This document shows positions 12,000-23,640 of a stretch of 64,000 nucleotides of DNA, in pieces; position 1 is the first letter of the stretch; each line of letters starts with the position of its first letter. Source of the DNA: Polytrichum commune (taxonomy: Eukaryota; Streptophyta; Polytrichopsida; Polytrichales; Polytrichaceae). The notes under the pieces were generated by a model that saw only the letters and a list, made by a program, of their open reading frames with translations, had not been told where the DNA came from and made no database searches. The stretch is from NCBI GenBank assembly GCA_950295325.1, contig OX485803.1, positions 76,213,554-76,277,553 of the forward strand. Direction: 5' to 3'. The position numbers and the translations under genes were made by a program.

Positions 12000-12979
12000 A
12001 AGTAGGTGTCCAAGAGTTCTCAACCCTACTCGCCACTTCTTCACACTCAGTCTCATAGATCATGGCGTTCTCTGGGCTGAGGGTAAAAAGTCTTCAATTG
12101 CGTCTTGAAGCTGACTCATTTGCAGCTTTTTTAGTGTAGAGCTTAGTCTCCATATTGATGTTCCATGGTTCCACATGTGCAAAAGCACACCCCTGCTTCT
12201 TCAACCTCACAACAGAATTCATGTTTGTGGACGAGCCTCAGCCAAGCATGTTGAATCATGTTCACCCTCAAGTAGCGCTTCCTCCTTGTGGTTCACATGG
12301 TTAAATCAACTGACAACGAATAGAAGATTGTTTTCTTCTTCACTTCCACTGCCTCGTCTCACATTTAAAAAAACCCCATCTCATATTGAGACACCCTATG
12401 GACCCTGAGTATCCCTTTCATTACCCTGATTCAATCGAAAACCTGTATCCTTGACCCAGTAGACATCAGGGACACTATCACAGGTATAAACATCCACGGT
12501 TACACTCACCGCCCTTATGCATTTTTTACCCAGATTCTCTTTCCCAATGACCTGACAAAGACCTGCAGCAATTATAGAAGAATGATCCCTGTAGTGGATC
12601 ACCTGCAGAACAAATCCCAGGAGCTAATTACATCAAACTATGAACTTCCTGCAAGTTAAAGAAAATTTAGTTCCTCAGTCATCTATTGTACAGCCAGCTC
12701 TTCTCATAGATGGTGGTTCAACCCTTCCATAAAAATGTCACTTCCCAATGAGTACAGTGAGCAGGGGAAATTATATCGTCAAGAGAAAGTCAAGGAATCA
12801 AAGGCAGACCTGAACAACAACCTGCAAATCAAACATTAGAACATCCCAAGCTTAGGATACCACATGAATAAGACTGCTTCACAGAATTTGAACAAACAAG
12901 AGGACGGAAATGTATCAGTTGAGTTTGTCTGTCAGTAAATGTGAGTAAAATTGGTTGTACATAAATGATAACTGTCTTG
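12000..12979 (-). other. 3' flank and probable 3' UTR of COP1, with a possible LINE-related patch
   Basis: The minus-strand 3' UTR of COP1 should start at 12,979. A 68-residue minus-strand frame at 12,396-12,602 follows a good 3' splice site (TTGTTCTGCAG) and contains a good 5' splice site (GGGCG before GTGAGTG), so an alternative exon or UTR intron is possible. The stretch 12,160-12,350 is similar to 44,200-44,400, including the shared GTGGTTCACAT. There the minus strand appears to lead into a LINE, so 12,160-12,350 may be an old LINE fragment. Confidence 0.35.
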
Positions 12980-15900
12980 TTAAGGTGCCATTGCAAGTAC
13001 TTTGATTGTGCCTTGAGAGTTGGCCGCCAACATGGTTGGGCTATCACTCTTCCAACATACAGCACTAATGAAATGCGAGGTATCATCGTCACTATCTTCA
13101 GGGTTTTGAGACCCAAATCTATGCGAGGAAGCTGGTCTTGACATTGCCTGCCAAACAACAAGCACGTGCTTTAAAACTAACTGCACACAAACACAGCAAA
13201 ACATGGCAGATTAACTCCATCATGCTTGCAACCTACATATCCAGGAGAAATGCACGAGAGATTAAAGCGGGGATCTTGTCCAAAAATACAGTAAGCAGGG
13301 AAAGGATGTTGTTTAGTATCATCACCAGCCAAGGCCTTACCTTATGATACACAAAGACCTCATTTGTCTCACTGCCGCAAGCAATGTATTCACTATTCAC
13401 AGTCAAGCCCACGAAGTTCTTTTCATTTGTATGCCCTTTAAGGGTTCGTATCTGCAAAATAATACAGCAGTCAGTAGCACATATAGACTCTCCCACACTT
13501 CCCACACATGTTGCCAAGCACATTGCAATTTTGTGAAAAATCTTCAAGCACAACCTGCAATGGCTGTAAGAGAAACGACTTAGTTTGTAAAGATCCAAAG
13601 CAAGATCAATGGAATGAGAAGAGGTAAATCTCCCAAGGTGAGTACACTTAAGAAAATGAACATAAATTTCAAGAAAAGCAGATCTATTTCCAAATAGTTA
13701 CAAATAAGACTAAAAGTTAACTCAATACTGTTGATATCCTGGCTGACAACATTTCCACATATAGAAAGCACACAACAAAGTGCAAGCTACATAGGTTGTC
13801 GACAAACTGTGTCCCCATGCTTTCAAGGGGAGGCAAGTCACTAACTACAACAACATTAAAAGGAAGAGGACACATACAGAGCAATTTTTCCGCACGTCCC
13901 AAAGGCGCAATGTGCTATCAGTAGAAGCAGAAGCGAGCTCATTTGATGATAAAAACTTCACATAAGATACAGCTTTTTGGTGCCCCTTAAATACATATAG
14001 CGGAGCACTAGCATTCCGCAGATCGTAATAATGAATGTGATGGTCAGCTGAGCCAACCTGCAAAGTATTCCACCAAAGCAAAAGTTGATATTTAGTAGTT
14101 CAAGGGTATAACAAGCACATCGCACAATCATAGACTATGTTGTAACAGTTTCAACTCTTTGCCCATCCCATCCACAAAGATGAAATCTTGATAAAAGTGA
14201 CTTCCAGGATATAAATCTAAGCAATGCCTACTCTACTTCTCAACAAGATTTCAATATGGATCATGTATGCAGTTCAATTGCTAAGAACAAGTAAACAACA
14301 CTTACTGCAATGTGGTTACTGGAACCAGGATTATACTTCACACAACAGATGTTGGCTTTCATATCTATGTTAAGAGCACTAATTTCCTGCCTGGTACACC
14401 AAACTTTTACCTGCAAAACCTCCCAAGTGTATTCTCAGTCTCCAAGTTAGCTAGCAATTTATTAAGATAACATTATTCTAAGTGAGCAATTCAAGAGCAA
14501 GTAGAGAGCAGTTGTCAAATTATGGCAATTCTCAATACTTTCTCTGAGCACATTATAATTTTGATCCCACATGCAGCAAAAACGTAAAAGCAAGTCAAAA
14601 TGCAATTACAACAACAACCAGGGAACATGCCTTGCAATCGTCACTCCCAGAAACCAGCATTGATGGATCTGTGCGAGAAAAATCAACACTCCATGCACGC
14701 TTCTCATGCTCTTCATACTCCATAACACTCTGCAGTATAATACTAGGTGAGCTTGCAAATACAGACTCCAACAGAAACATCTGAAAATATTGAATTTATC
14801 AACTCGCAAATGAAGAACAATACACAAAAGTCCTTACAACAGCAGTCACTGTGGCTTTGTTCTCTGGTAAAAACCCGAACTTATTCACACCATCTAGTGG
14901 GTTACCTGCTTTGTGTTCACATCCCATACAGTGACAATGCCTTCATAATCGCTACTTGCAATAAGAGGTTTAATGCACTTATTCCAGCTAAGGCAGCTCA
15001 GCTTAGAGCGAGTTGGTATTTCCAGCACTGGGCAATGAACATTTGCCATCTCATTTACAACCTGTTAAGAAAAACCAATCAGATGTCAGACAAGCGTTTG
15101 GGAGGTTCATAAGGTCATTTACATGAAAAAAACTGTAGTGTAGTAGCAAATCTCTGTAGGAAAATGTATGACTTTACATAGCTCTACAGCTAATCTACAA
15201 TTGCATATTGATACAGATGTAGGTTATAATAATAACTGCAACAGGCCCACATAATCTACCAAGACTGGAAGATAAAAGTAAAGGTGCATATTCAGTTGAT
15301 CCCGAACGTACTGTGGCAAAATCAAAGATTTTGATGCGCCGTGAAACACCCGCCGTGGCAAACAGCTCATCATCCCGGTCAAACTCAATACTGCGGATAA
15401 AATGGAAAAGTCTGCACTTTCAGCGACAGCGATGCGGATATTCCACCAGAAACACCCACCCCCAGCAAACCATAAACAACCTCAAAAGGATAAATCGACA
15501 AAAAATGAATCTATTCTATGCTTCAAGTTCTTCTGTAGCAACAATAGCTATCATCATACTGAATTCTCCAATATTTCCCATGCACTTGAGTCACTTTCAC
15601 CCCAAAGCTCAGAACATCACAAACTGTTTCATAAAACTGGCCTGCAACACATATCCAGATGACAAACAAACTATGCCATAAATACAATCCAGATGCCATA
15701 CCTAGAAACTATGTTGGAAGTATGAAATAAGTCCCCGTGATGCACCTCAGCGATGACACGAAGGCGGCTGTCATTGATCATAATAAACAGAACAGAGAAT
15801 CATAAATCATCCTTGTCACGCACTGCAAGCAGACCAAGTGAAACTCATAATTTTCCACAAGAAAATAACCTAATTAAATCAAATGTCACATATCTGATAC

Positions 15901-18900
15901 ACACTAAAATCACATCAATACATATGAAATAATATAGAAATTCATTTGAAGAAAGACATACCTGTACCGAGTGAAAGCTGTGAGAACAGACTGGAAATCA
16001 TCTAGACCATCTTCGAGACTGTCTATAGCTCCACAAGCATCATGCTCAGATGCTGATTGCAACAGCTTTTGTTGTTGTGCAGCTGCAACTTGTCGCCTTC
16101 TCGTGAGGTAAGCTTCTTGCAAGTCTTCAAACTGCAATAAACATGAATCAACAGATTAGAGCTCTAATTACTGGAAACATCACATCCACGCTGACAGGCT
16201 CACACATCAACTTTGTTAAAGTATTGCAAGAATTGAAACCATTTCAAACCAAAATCTCCAGTCTGGAAACCATCGTATGATAATGTACTGTCTCAGGTAT
16301 GAGATCAAAACTCTCCAACAAATAAGAGAAAGGTCTTGATATTCGTATATAGATGATGTAGCAACGATATTGTGAGCTCCACAGGCATTAGGGATTTAGC
16401 AATCAACTGAACAACTGCATAATGCTGCAAGGGAAGAAGAACTATACCTGTTCCAGTACCTTGCTCTTCTTTACTTTTGTAAGCACCCCTGCAGATATAC
16501 CTTGCGAATCTGACAATGAATTTTCTAATGAGACATTGACTATTCCTAAATCATTGTTGCCTGAACTGAATGTCGAATTCCCAGTCTCAAGACGACCTAC
16601 GGAAAATGGTTGCTCACTGGGTGGAGTTGATGCACGTCCTTGCCCATCTTGCCATATAGCTACAGCGGCTCCATCACTTGCATCATCACGGCCTGGATGC
16701 GTATCTAGATCAGGAGCTGATGCACCTGTGAGGAGCCTAACTTTTTTGCACCGAATATCTTTTGCCCTTAACAGATCTTGTCGCCGTTTCTCAACTGTGG
16801 CAATGTCCTCTTTCAAGAATTGGAGATCATCCTCAATCTAATTTACAATCACGATAAGCAGAAGTCAATTTAGTCCAGGTAAGATGACTGTACAAGAAAC
16901 TAAACACTGCTGTTGACATCTGCACTTCATAGAGATATGTACATATTGCAATGCACCGCCTCAAACATAAACGCTAAATGCAAAATAATGGTGACCCTCC
17001 TATAAACAAAAGCCATGGAAAAAAACAAGCCCTTCAGTGGTATGTCTACATAGTTAAGATATAGAGTTGAACTACACAACAAGCTGAGAGGTAGTACCAC
17101 AACCCTGTGTGAATGGTGAATTCTCACCTCATGCAGTTCTTCTTGTTTCCTTTGTCTAGAGCGATGCAGAAATTCAAGTAATATCTCCATGTTAGACTCT
17201 GACTCCTCTTCTTCAAGCTTGCGCTTTTTTTCGCCCAAAAGAAGCAGTAAGGTATCTAGCTCCTTTGCTGGCAAATCAGCTCCCTTAAAAATCATGACAG
17301 CACTACCAAATCAGGACCTCATGAAATTAATATTCTCTCAATCACAAACATGAGGAAAATCATATGACTGTGAGCATGTCCTCCTCTTTTATAATCAGAC
17401 ATCTAATTTTCCTCATGAAAAGACATGTCTTGGTGTGCAAGAGAAACTCTAGACTCCCTAGCCCAAAATGATCCTCATCATTCAAAATATGGGCAGGAAT
17501 GGATAGTAATTAATGCCCCAGTGCCCACCACCAGAATAGGGTAATTAGTTACTGCGGGCCTTCTTCCTTCCATATTATGGACTTGTGGTCAGAAGCCAGC
17601 CATACTGACCCAAATTGCATATCACTGATAATACCAATTCAATAAAAAGTGAGAATCACCATCACTCAAACTTGGGTATGTTAACATTGAGGAGCTCCCG
17701 GCGTACATCCGAAATCCCAGGTGTCAAGATAGCACAGAAATGAATCTTTCAGTTCTCCTGATAGGAATCCCACTCCCAAAGAATTGTTGGCAGTTTAAAA
17801 TGAAGGAACGTAGGACTCAAAGGAGATATTATAGCAGACTATGTAGAATAGCTAGATCACAAGATTAAGCAACTGAGAAACAAAAGATGCAAGTTGGTAG
17901 GGCCAGTAGCATGTACAGGAAACATGCATATACCGCAATTAAGGCTCAGATGAAGAAATTACCTGCTGGAGAGCAATACGTAATTGCTCTGCCGGGGTTG
18001 CATTACTTAGTAACTGGGATGCTGATGCCTTCTTCATCAACTGCAACAATTTGCAACCACACATTCTGAAATGTGTCCCTAACCTCCACTTTCTTGAGCT
18101 CGTGAGTTAAATCAAAGTCCAAAAATGATCTATTGATGAAGTAATAGGTTAACATAAACTGATCAATCATGAGAAAAAATCTCACTAAGCCTTATATAGA
18201 TGATTAAAACAGTTAGATGTTTAGTATGTAGCCTACAGCATAACAAGCTGTCACATAAAGGTCACATAATCCTTTACTGAATATGACTTTTGGTTTGGAG
18301 TTAATTGTTTAGCATACAAGACCTTCCATGTTCGGTAAGTATCTGTTACATGCTTGGAGGTAGTGCGGGTGTTTGAATGAGAAACATTCTATATGGGCTC
18401 GTGGAGGGTCATACTCATTTTGGAGAGGTGCTAAAATGAGTTTGGCCCTCAATGAAATGAAATTTCTTGCTCTTCATTCAGCTATCCAAACACTATCTCC
18501 GAGCATGCACCACAAATGAGAAGAGATTATTGACATCATGTGCAGACCAACCAAAGGACAATCATAGGGGACCAAACTCCTGACGAAAACTCCCAGAGTT
18601 CAAGGAACCCTGTTGAGTTAGAGGATAACCCTGTTTGAGTTAAAGGGAAAAACTCTCTTGAATTGAAGGATAACTCTGTTGAGTTTGAGGATAACTATAA
18701 TTTTTTTTATATTATGCAACCAAAATGAAACTAACATGTCAAGGACGAGCTCACCTTGGTCAGCAGAATGTTGGGGATCAGTTGGTCATTCGTCAGGTAC
18801 CGGGCACAAGAAGGGCAGTTGTTCCGGTTGTTCAAATGAGTCATGATGCATGTGTAACAAAAACTGTGTCCACAAGAGGTGAGGAAAGCATCCTCCATCG

Positions 18901-19069
18901 TTTGAAAACAAATTGGACACAGAAAATCCTTGTCTACATTTGCCCTGGCGCGGACTGCAGATTCGTACTTGTCTTCGTCCGACGAAACCGAACCTGACCC
19001 ATGATGAGGCTCCTGTTTCACAAGTCCACCCATTGAGGGAACGTACGTCCCTCCTGATGACCCTTCCAT
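12980..19069 (-). CDS. COP1: COP1, RING/WD40 E3 ubiquitin ligase of light signalling
   Basis: Thirteen exons: 19069-18755, 18040-17963, 17283-17128, 16837-16448, 16131-15962, 15767-15702, 15390-15312, 15061-14906, 14729-14631, 14410-14306, 14057-13878, 13451-13341 and 13147-12980. They join in frame to 2,073 nt (690 residues), close to the usual plant length of about 675. A C3HC4 RING lies at residues 51-88 (Cys51, 54, 66, His68, Cys71, 74, 85, 88). A coiled coil covers about 106-230, a bipartite nuclear signal (KVKKSK then RRR) about 306-330, and WD40 repeats run from about 371 to the end, with [16 protein letters not shown] and SYVKFLS nearly as in Arabidopsis. In plants COP1 acts with SPA proteins and CUL4-DDB1 in the nucleus in darkness to ubiquitinate HY5-type factors. 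I chose the ATG at 19,069 (MEGSSGG), as homologues start close to the acidic stretch; an in-frame ATG at 19,111 would add 14 basic residues. The intron after 14,631 starts with GC instead of GT. Nothing suggests a defect. Confidence 0.95.
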
Positions 19070-20203
19070 TTTCCTTCCTCCTCTTCTTCTTCGCGCCAAC
19101 TCTCTCACCACTAAGGTAGATGGTGCTCAAACCAACACCCTAAAATCTTGCCGAGTAAGTACATGTTGATTTTGAGAATGTCCACCACCTTGACATCATC
19201 AGGCTCCCGAGTCCCGCGTTGATGCTTTTGGGTCTCTTACCAATAAAACTTTGAACGCTTATAAATTTCGCATACGAAATTCAAATAAGGCATACTTTGG
19301 TGCGTTGGAATCCCCTTTCAATTGCTTGCAAGAACAATTTTACTAATTTCATCCCTGCTTACCAAGTAGTGCAAGAGATCACTAGTCCTCCTCTTCCTCT
19401 TCCGCGGGGTCCATTTTCTTCCTTAGAATGCATTTACAAACAGACCGCGACGGTCAGGAAGGAAGTGGAAATTCTATGCATTTTTACAGCGTTTGAGAAA
19501 GAGAATTATGAACATTAGGAGGAACGTAGAGCGTCGGCGCCTATCATTGCAGTTGGTGATTCACCGAGTTTTTCACGAATGCTGCCCTTGTGATAATGAT
19601 CACCATATCCATAACCCAAACAAAATAATCTTCGATTCACCAGCCTAAGCAAGCTTCTCAGTTTACTTGCATAATATGCTGAAAGGTTAATTTCGAATCA
19701 GTATGTATACGCCCACTAAGGGCTCTTGGAACGCACTCATCCAATTTCTGCACCTCCACAGACCATTCTCGATGACATTATATTTCCAGCTCTTCAATCA
19801 GCTCCAAGTTCAAATACTTCACCACACCAGCTTCAAGAGTAGTAGCTTCTTGACAAATCCGGAACTCTCAAATTGACGGAAGTGCCGAACTCCAGAGTAG
19901 AGTAATCGTCAAATCTGATAAAGGTTTCCTAGTCCTCTCCATTCAGATGACGACACGTGTCAATGCACCAAATTCCTCAATTAAGCAACACACAACCACA
20001 CCTGTAATCAAAACTCCGAAGACTCCACCGAAAACACAACCGGAATTCGTCAACCGTCAGCTCCGCTCGCAGACTTCCAACAACACACGGAGATGAATGC
20101 GAGTATAAAATGTTGATGATGATGATGACGACGACTTTGCCATCAATCTCTCCGTTCAAAACAAAACCGCCACGAAGGCGACCCTACACTGAGCCTCCTA
20201 TCC
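19070..20203 (-). promoter_or_regulatory. Upstream region of COP1 (5' UTR and promoter)
   Basis: This is the DNA immediately 5' of the COP1 start. It contains CT-rich tracts near 19,075-19,110 and 19,385-19,410 and an ACACGTGTC G-box-like core at about 19,953-19,962. I could not fix the transcription start. No supported gene lies within it. Confidence 0.4.
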
Positions 20204-20445
20204 TACCTGCAAACACCGCAAGTGCCACGTACTTCGAGCTCTACCAACAACTGGACTGGGCGTTTCCTGGTGCCATTCTTCACGGCGTTTTCTGCGCTAG
20301 TGAAGTTGCGCAGAATCGCTCGCTCGGGCCGCGACATTACCGAACGAGTTCGCGCGCGGATTGCTTGCGCACCATCGCAGTCGCGAAGGAAATTCGAAAC
20401 CCTAAGCTTAGGGGGCATCGCCATGTCCGTCACAACATCCAAGCT
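20204..20445 (-). CDS. Candidate GC-rich exon upstream of COP1
   Basis: On the minus strand an open frame includes an ATG in good context (GACATGGCGATG at about 20,424) and ends at a strong 5' splice site (TTTGCAG before GTAGGA) at about 20,204. The sequence includes LRVSNFLRDCDGAQAIRART and a TTAGGGTTT-like element common in plant 5' leaders. It could be a coding first exon, an upstream leader exon of COP1, or chance coding potential in GC-rich promoter DNA. The opposite strand is also open here, which weakens the case. No family is recognised. Confidence 0.25.
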
Positions 20446-20914
20446 ACCTTTTAGTAGAAGTGAGGTTGCCAGGCAAACTCGGACTCGCGGATGATGAGGC
20501 GACTAAGTTATGACGTGTCAGCGTCTCTCGGCGTCTCTTCCCGTGTGCTTCGTTGCTGCAATGTACACCGTGGATTCGCACTAGATTGACGCGCTTTACC
20601 GCACATTAGCGCTGGGGCTTCATGGCGTCTAGTAGGTGAACCTACAATGCATGGGCTTCCACGTGGCTCCATGGGGATCTAGCAAAACAAGCTCCCTATA
20701 GGAAGGTTGAGGTCCCATTTATTTCCAAGTGGACCCCACTAGGTAGGTTGATTTGGGGCCTAGTCTGATGCTATTTCAGAGTCAAACAGTATAAAAATAA
20801 ATGGTTTGCATGTTCCATACAAAGTTCATTGCGTCAAGTTTCCATAAGGTATATGCGGGTCTTAAGTGGCTCATTTCTTGATCGGACCCCTAGTTTTGGC
20901 ATGTAAGTGGTTTA

Positions 20915-21128
20915 CTACACTGATTATCCCATTTAGTGCCTGTTACTATTCAGAGTTATGCAGTGCAATAACATCTTACTCGGGAGTTTGATGTTTATTA
21001 ACATAGGTTGGACGGACATTGTAGAACACAGATGACTTTGCTCGGTAAAATGTCACATTTTCATTAAATAGTTCTAGTATTGTGTAACTCCGAATAGTAA
21101 GACACATTAAATGGGATAATAGGTGTAG
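20915..21128. mobile_element. MITE with CTACAC ends (214 bp)
   Basis: The left end CTACACTGATTATCCCATTT is mirrored at the right end by AAATGGGATAATAGGTGTAG. Matching continues inward (TTACTATTCAGAGTTA against TAACTCCGAATAGTAA), so the inverted repeats are about 50 bp. The flanks are TTA and TAT, so a TA duplication is possible but not decisive. Relatives are at about 24,751-24,965, 30,171-30,485 and 62,495-62,783. Confidence 0.75.
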
Positions 21129-21496
21129 TATACCTTAATGGTGAGCTGCCCACCAGAAAACGCCATGTGTCATACCTGCCCGAAAACAAAATCGAGGAGG
21201 TCAAGAATAGCTACGTGCATGTCCACATTAGGCATAAGGTTGTTGCCTTGGACGCCAAACCTCTGAGCCACACTTCGGCGGTCTTTGCGCTCACGGCAAG
21301 AGCAAAGAGAGCCGAATTTTGCAATTTGCTGCGCCAGCAGATTGGCGGCACGAATGCATTTCTGTATCTTCACATGTCCACGATCTAACCATAAGCAGAT
21401 TCGCAATCTTCTGAATGCAATAGTTCCGAGTTCACTTACTGCTCAGTCACGGCAGATAATTCCTAGGCATTTAGTGGTAGTTTTGGCTAAATTCTA

Positions 21497-21586
21497 ATGG
21501 CTGACGGTTGTACTAGCGCTGATCGATGGCGATTGCCACCTGACACAAGGGAGGAGGAGCATGTTTATGATACTGAGGACCGGTGA
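21497..21586 (+). CDS. Candidate first exon or ORF, MADGCTS...
   Basis: A 29-codon frame starts at ATG 21,497 and reads MADGCTSADRWRLPPDTREE before ending in TGA just inside the CCGGTT repeat at 21,584. Its composition matches the candidate exon that follows the repeat, hinting that both belonged to one gene. However, the only good 5' splice site (CG before GTGATC) does not keep frame with that exon. Confidence 0.2.
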   Translation: MADGCTSADRWRLPPDTREEEHVYDTEDR

Positions 21587-21777
21587 TCGGGGAGATTTTT
21601 GGGCATAATTAGTTGAGATCCTAGTGTTTGCAAGTCCAACCGGTTACATGTTGACATCCTTCGGTTTTCCTTTATTAAATTTGGGGTATATTCTATAAAT
21701 TCATCTAAAAGGATCGGTAATTTTCCTGCAGTCTTGAACTTCAACCGGTTCATCTGTAACTAACTGCCGGTTCTCCC
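21584..21777 (-). repeat. CCGGTT-rich dispersed repeat, copy 1
   Basis: This is the reverse complement of the repeat at 39,386-39,605. Landmarks include GATCGGGGAGATTTTTGGGC at one end, then GTCCAACCGGTTACATGT, and TAACTGCCGGTTCTCC at the other end. Related copies are at 32,992-33,215 and, partial, at 22,365-22,455. Confidence 0.75.
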
Positions 21778-21779
21778 AG

Positions 21780-22055
21780 ATCAAAGCTGAGGACGCCAGT
21801 AATCCGAGTTGGCTTTATGAGGACGCTCAACGGGTTATTAACCCTGAGCTCGACCACTTCAGCTCTTCGGAGGAGTCTTCGGGGGCTGAGGAGAGGGAGG
21901 TCGATTTCGTCCAGTGCACACAATTCAAGCAGCTGAGTGAGCCTCATTTGAAAGTTGTGAGGGCAGCTGTACGTAGCTCGTTGCAGCTACGGCCAATGAC
22001 CAGAAGGTCAGCTCCGACTTCGGTGAACTCTGAAGGTTCATCCCAGTGTGATTGA
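21780..22055 (+). CDS. Candidate terminal exon of an unrecognised gene
   Basis: Directly after a CTCCCAG acceptor the plus strand is open for 91 codons to TGA at 22,055 and is clearly GC-richer than its surroundings. The product is acidic and polar (NPSWLYEDAQRVINPELDHF, SSSEESSGAEEREVDF) and ends MTRRSAPTSVNSEGSSQCD. The DNA after the stop is T-rich like a 3' UTR. The acceptor lies at the edge of a dispersed repeat, so the upstream part may have been displaced or the gene broken by the insertion. No family is recognised. If real, the gene is transcribed divergently from COP1. Confidence 0.4.
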   Translation: MKAEDASNPSWLYEDAQRVINPELDHFSSSEESSGAEEREVDFVQCTQFKQLSEPHLKVVRAAVRSSLQLRPMTRRSAPTSVNSEGSSQCD

Positions 22056-22987
22056 GCCACCCATCAAACAAACAGTGAGGCCAATATTTTTCAGTGCTTT
22101 TGGGTTTGTAATCGGAGTGTCTGTGAGTTTCAAATACGTGTGTCTCTTGGTTTTTGCCTAATCGAAGAGTCTGTCAGTTCGTGCCTCGAGGCATTATATG
22201 TCCCTGCCTCCGAGCTTATGGTTGCGAAGTTGCTTTCCAAACTCAGAATTTCTGAATTAGCCGCCTGAGAATTATGGTATTTCTCTCGCCGAAGGAATTC
22301 GATGAATTACTTGCAATCTGTGTTTAACTTAGATTTTGAAAGCATGTGTGCCTCCAGGTATAAGATGACGCGTAATTCTCCTGAAATCTTGAACTTAAAC
22401 CACTTATCTCTCAAACGCAACCGCTTCATCTGTACCTAGCGGCCGGTTCTCTTTGTTCAGCGATCATGGGTTCATGTGAATGTTTTGTTGTCTGTTTGCC
22501 AGCTCAGGTGGGTCTCCAAATTCATGTACCTAGCTGGCAATGGTCTTGATTTGTGCGGTAATTGAGGTGATAGGTTCTTATATGCAGCCTGGCTACTTGA
22601 ATGGGACATGGCACTAATTGTGAGTGATACAAGTGTACCTCAAGCCGTGTTATTGATTGCAAGCTGATTTCAAAAGGTTTTGGAAGCTAAACCCAAGGCG
22701 TGTTCTTGAAGGGGCCACGGTCACCAAAAAACGTGAATCCACGGAGGGTTGGTCGACCACCCAACTTGCCTGGGAGGTTTTATAGCTCCCAACCCAGCCT
22801 TTCTCTTCCACCCACATCCCAAGCACCGTCAAGGGTTGAAGATGGTCCTCTTCCCACAAATGCTACATCTCCAACTTCACAATTTGGAGCCAACCTTGGT
22901 CCATGATTGACATGGGTCTGAATTGGTCCATGTCTAGGTGCGCCACACATGTAGAAGATATGAAAAAGAGGTTGTGCATTCATTGTA
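22056..22987. other. Intergenic DNA with a partial CCGGTT repeat
   Basis: From 22,365 to 22,455 a partial copy of the CCGGTT repeat is visible in reverse orientation (GAAATCTTGAACTTAAACC, then GCGGCCGGTTCTC). The first 300 bp look like 3' UTR of the candidate exon before it. A proline-rich plus-strand frame at 22,700-22,906 sits upstream of the transposase remnant and might be its degraded N-terminal side, without firm support. Confidence 0.4.
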
Positions 22988-23640
22988 AGGTGGACAATGG
23001 AGCAATTAGATGCAGCATTGGAAGTGGTTGAGGCCGGCACAAGAATTAGAAAGGTGGCACATGATTTTGAATTTCCTTCTTCTTCATTGAGGAACCACTT
23101 GTTTGGCATATCCACATAGTGAACGAGGGGGAAGACGGGTGTCTTTACAACGGAGGAGGAGGAGGAGCTTGTTGAATACATCAAGAAAATGGTGGCTCTT
23201 GGTTATGTTTGACAATCTTGCAACTTTTATAAAGGTGGCAGAGATGACTTCATGTTGAGCAACTCCATGGTCAGGAGGTATAGCCGGGTTGAGATGGGTG
23301 AGATGGTTCCAAATTTGACATGTGGATCTCTCATTGCGGGTGGCACAAGGACTCCGAACATGAAGAGCCAAAAGTTTATGTCCGGAAAATGTGAACAATT
23401 TCTACACCAGTCTTGAGAATGTGTATGTGTTGCAATCCACAATTGATTATTCAAGGTTATGGTTAATATATTATAAATAAGTACATTGAAGCATTGCATA
23501 AGAAGGCAAGAAAAAAATGTGAAGCGGAGAAAGAGAGAACAAGACGAAAAAAAATCATTAAAAATTATTAAAAACAAAAAATGGAAACCACAAAACAAAA
23601 AAGACAATGAGATAAAGAGCAACAAGAAGGCGATAGTGAG
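22988..23640 (+). pseudogene. Remnant of a pogo/Tigger-type transposase (HTH_psq + DDE family)
   Basis: From 22,988 the plus strand reads RWTMEQLDAALEVVEAG and continues through KVAHDFEFPSSSLRNHLFG, the helix-turn-helix of Pipsqueak/CENP-B type that starts these transposases. After two stops it reads TGVFTTEEEEELVEYIKKMV, the usual start of the second DNA-binding domain. Around 23,380, in another frame, VNNFYTSLENVYVLQ matches the segment that normally precedes the DDE catalytic core. The core itself is missing. The A-rich lysine/arginine/glutamate stretch at 23,500-23,620 resembles the charged C-terminal tail. The gene is inactive: it has stops, frameshifts and an internal deletion. The large minus-strand frame over 23,227-23,718 is its antisense shadow. 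Confidence 0.75.

Noticed and set aside
13233-13598. 121-residue minus-strand frame as a separate gene
   Set aside because: It is COP1 exon 12 plus flanking intron.
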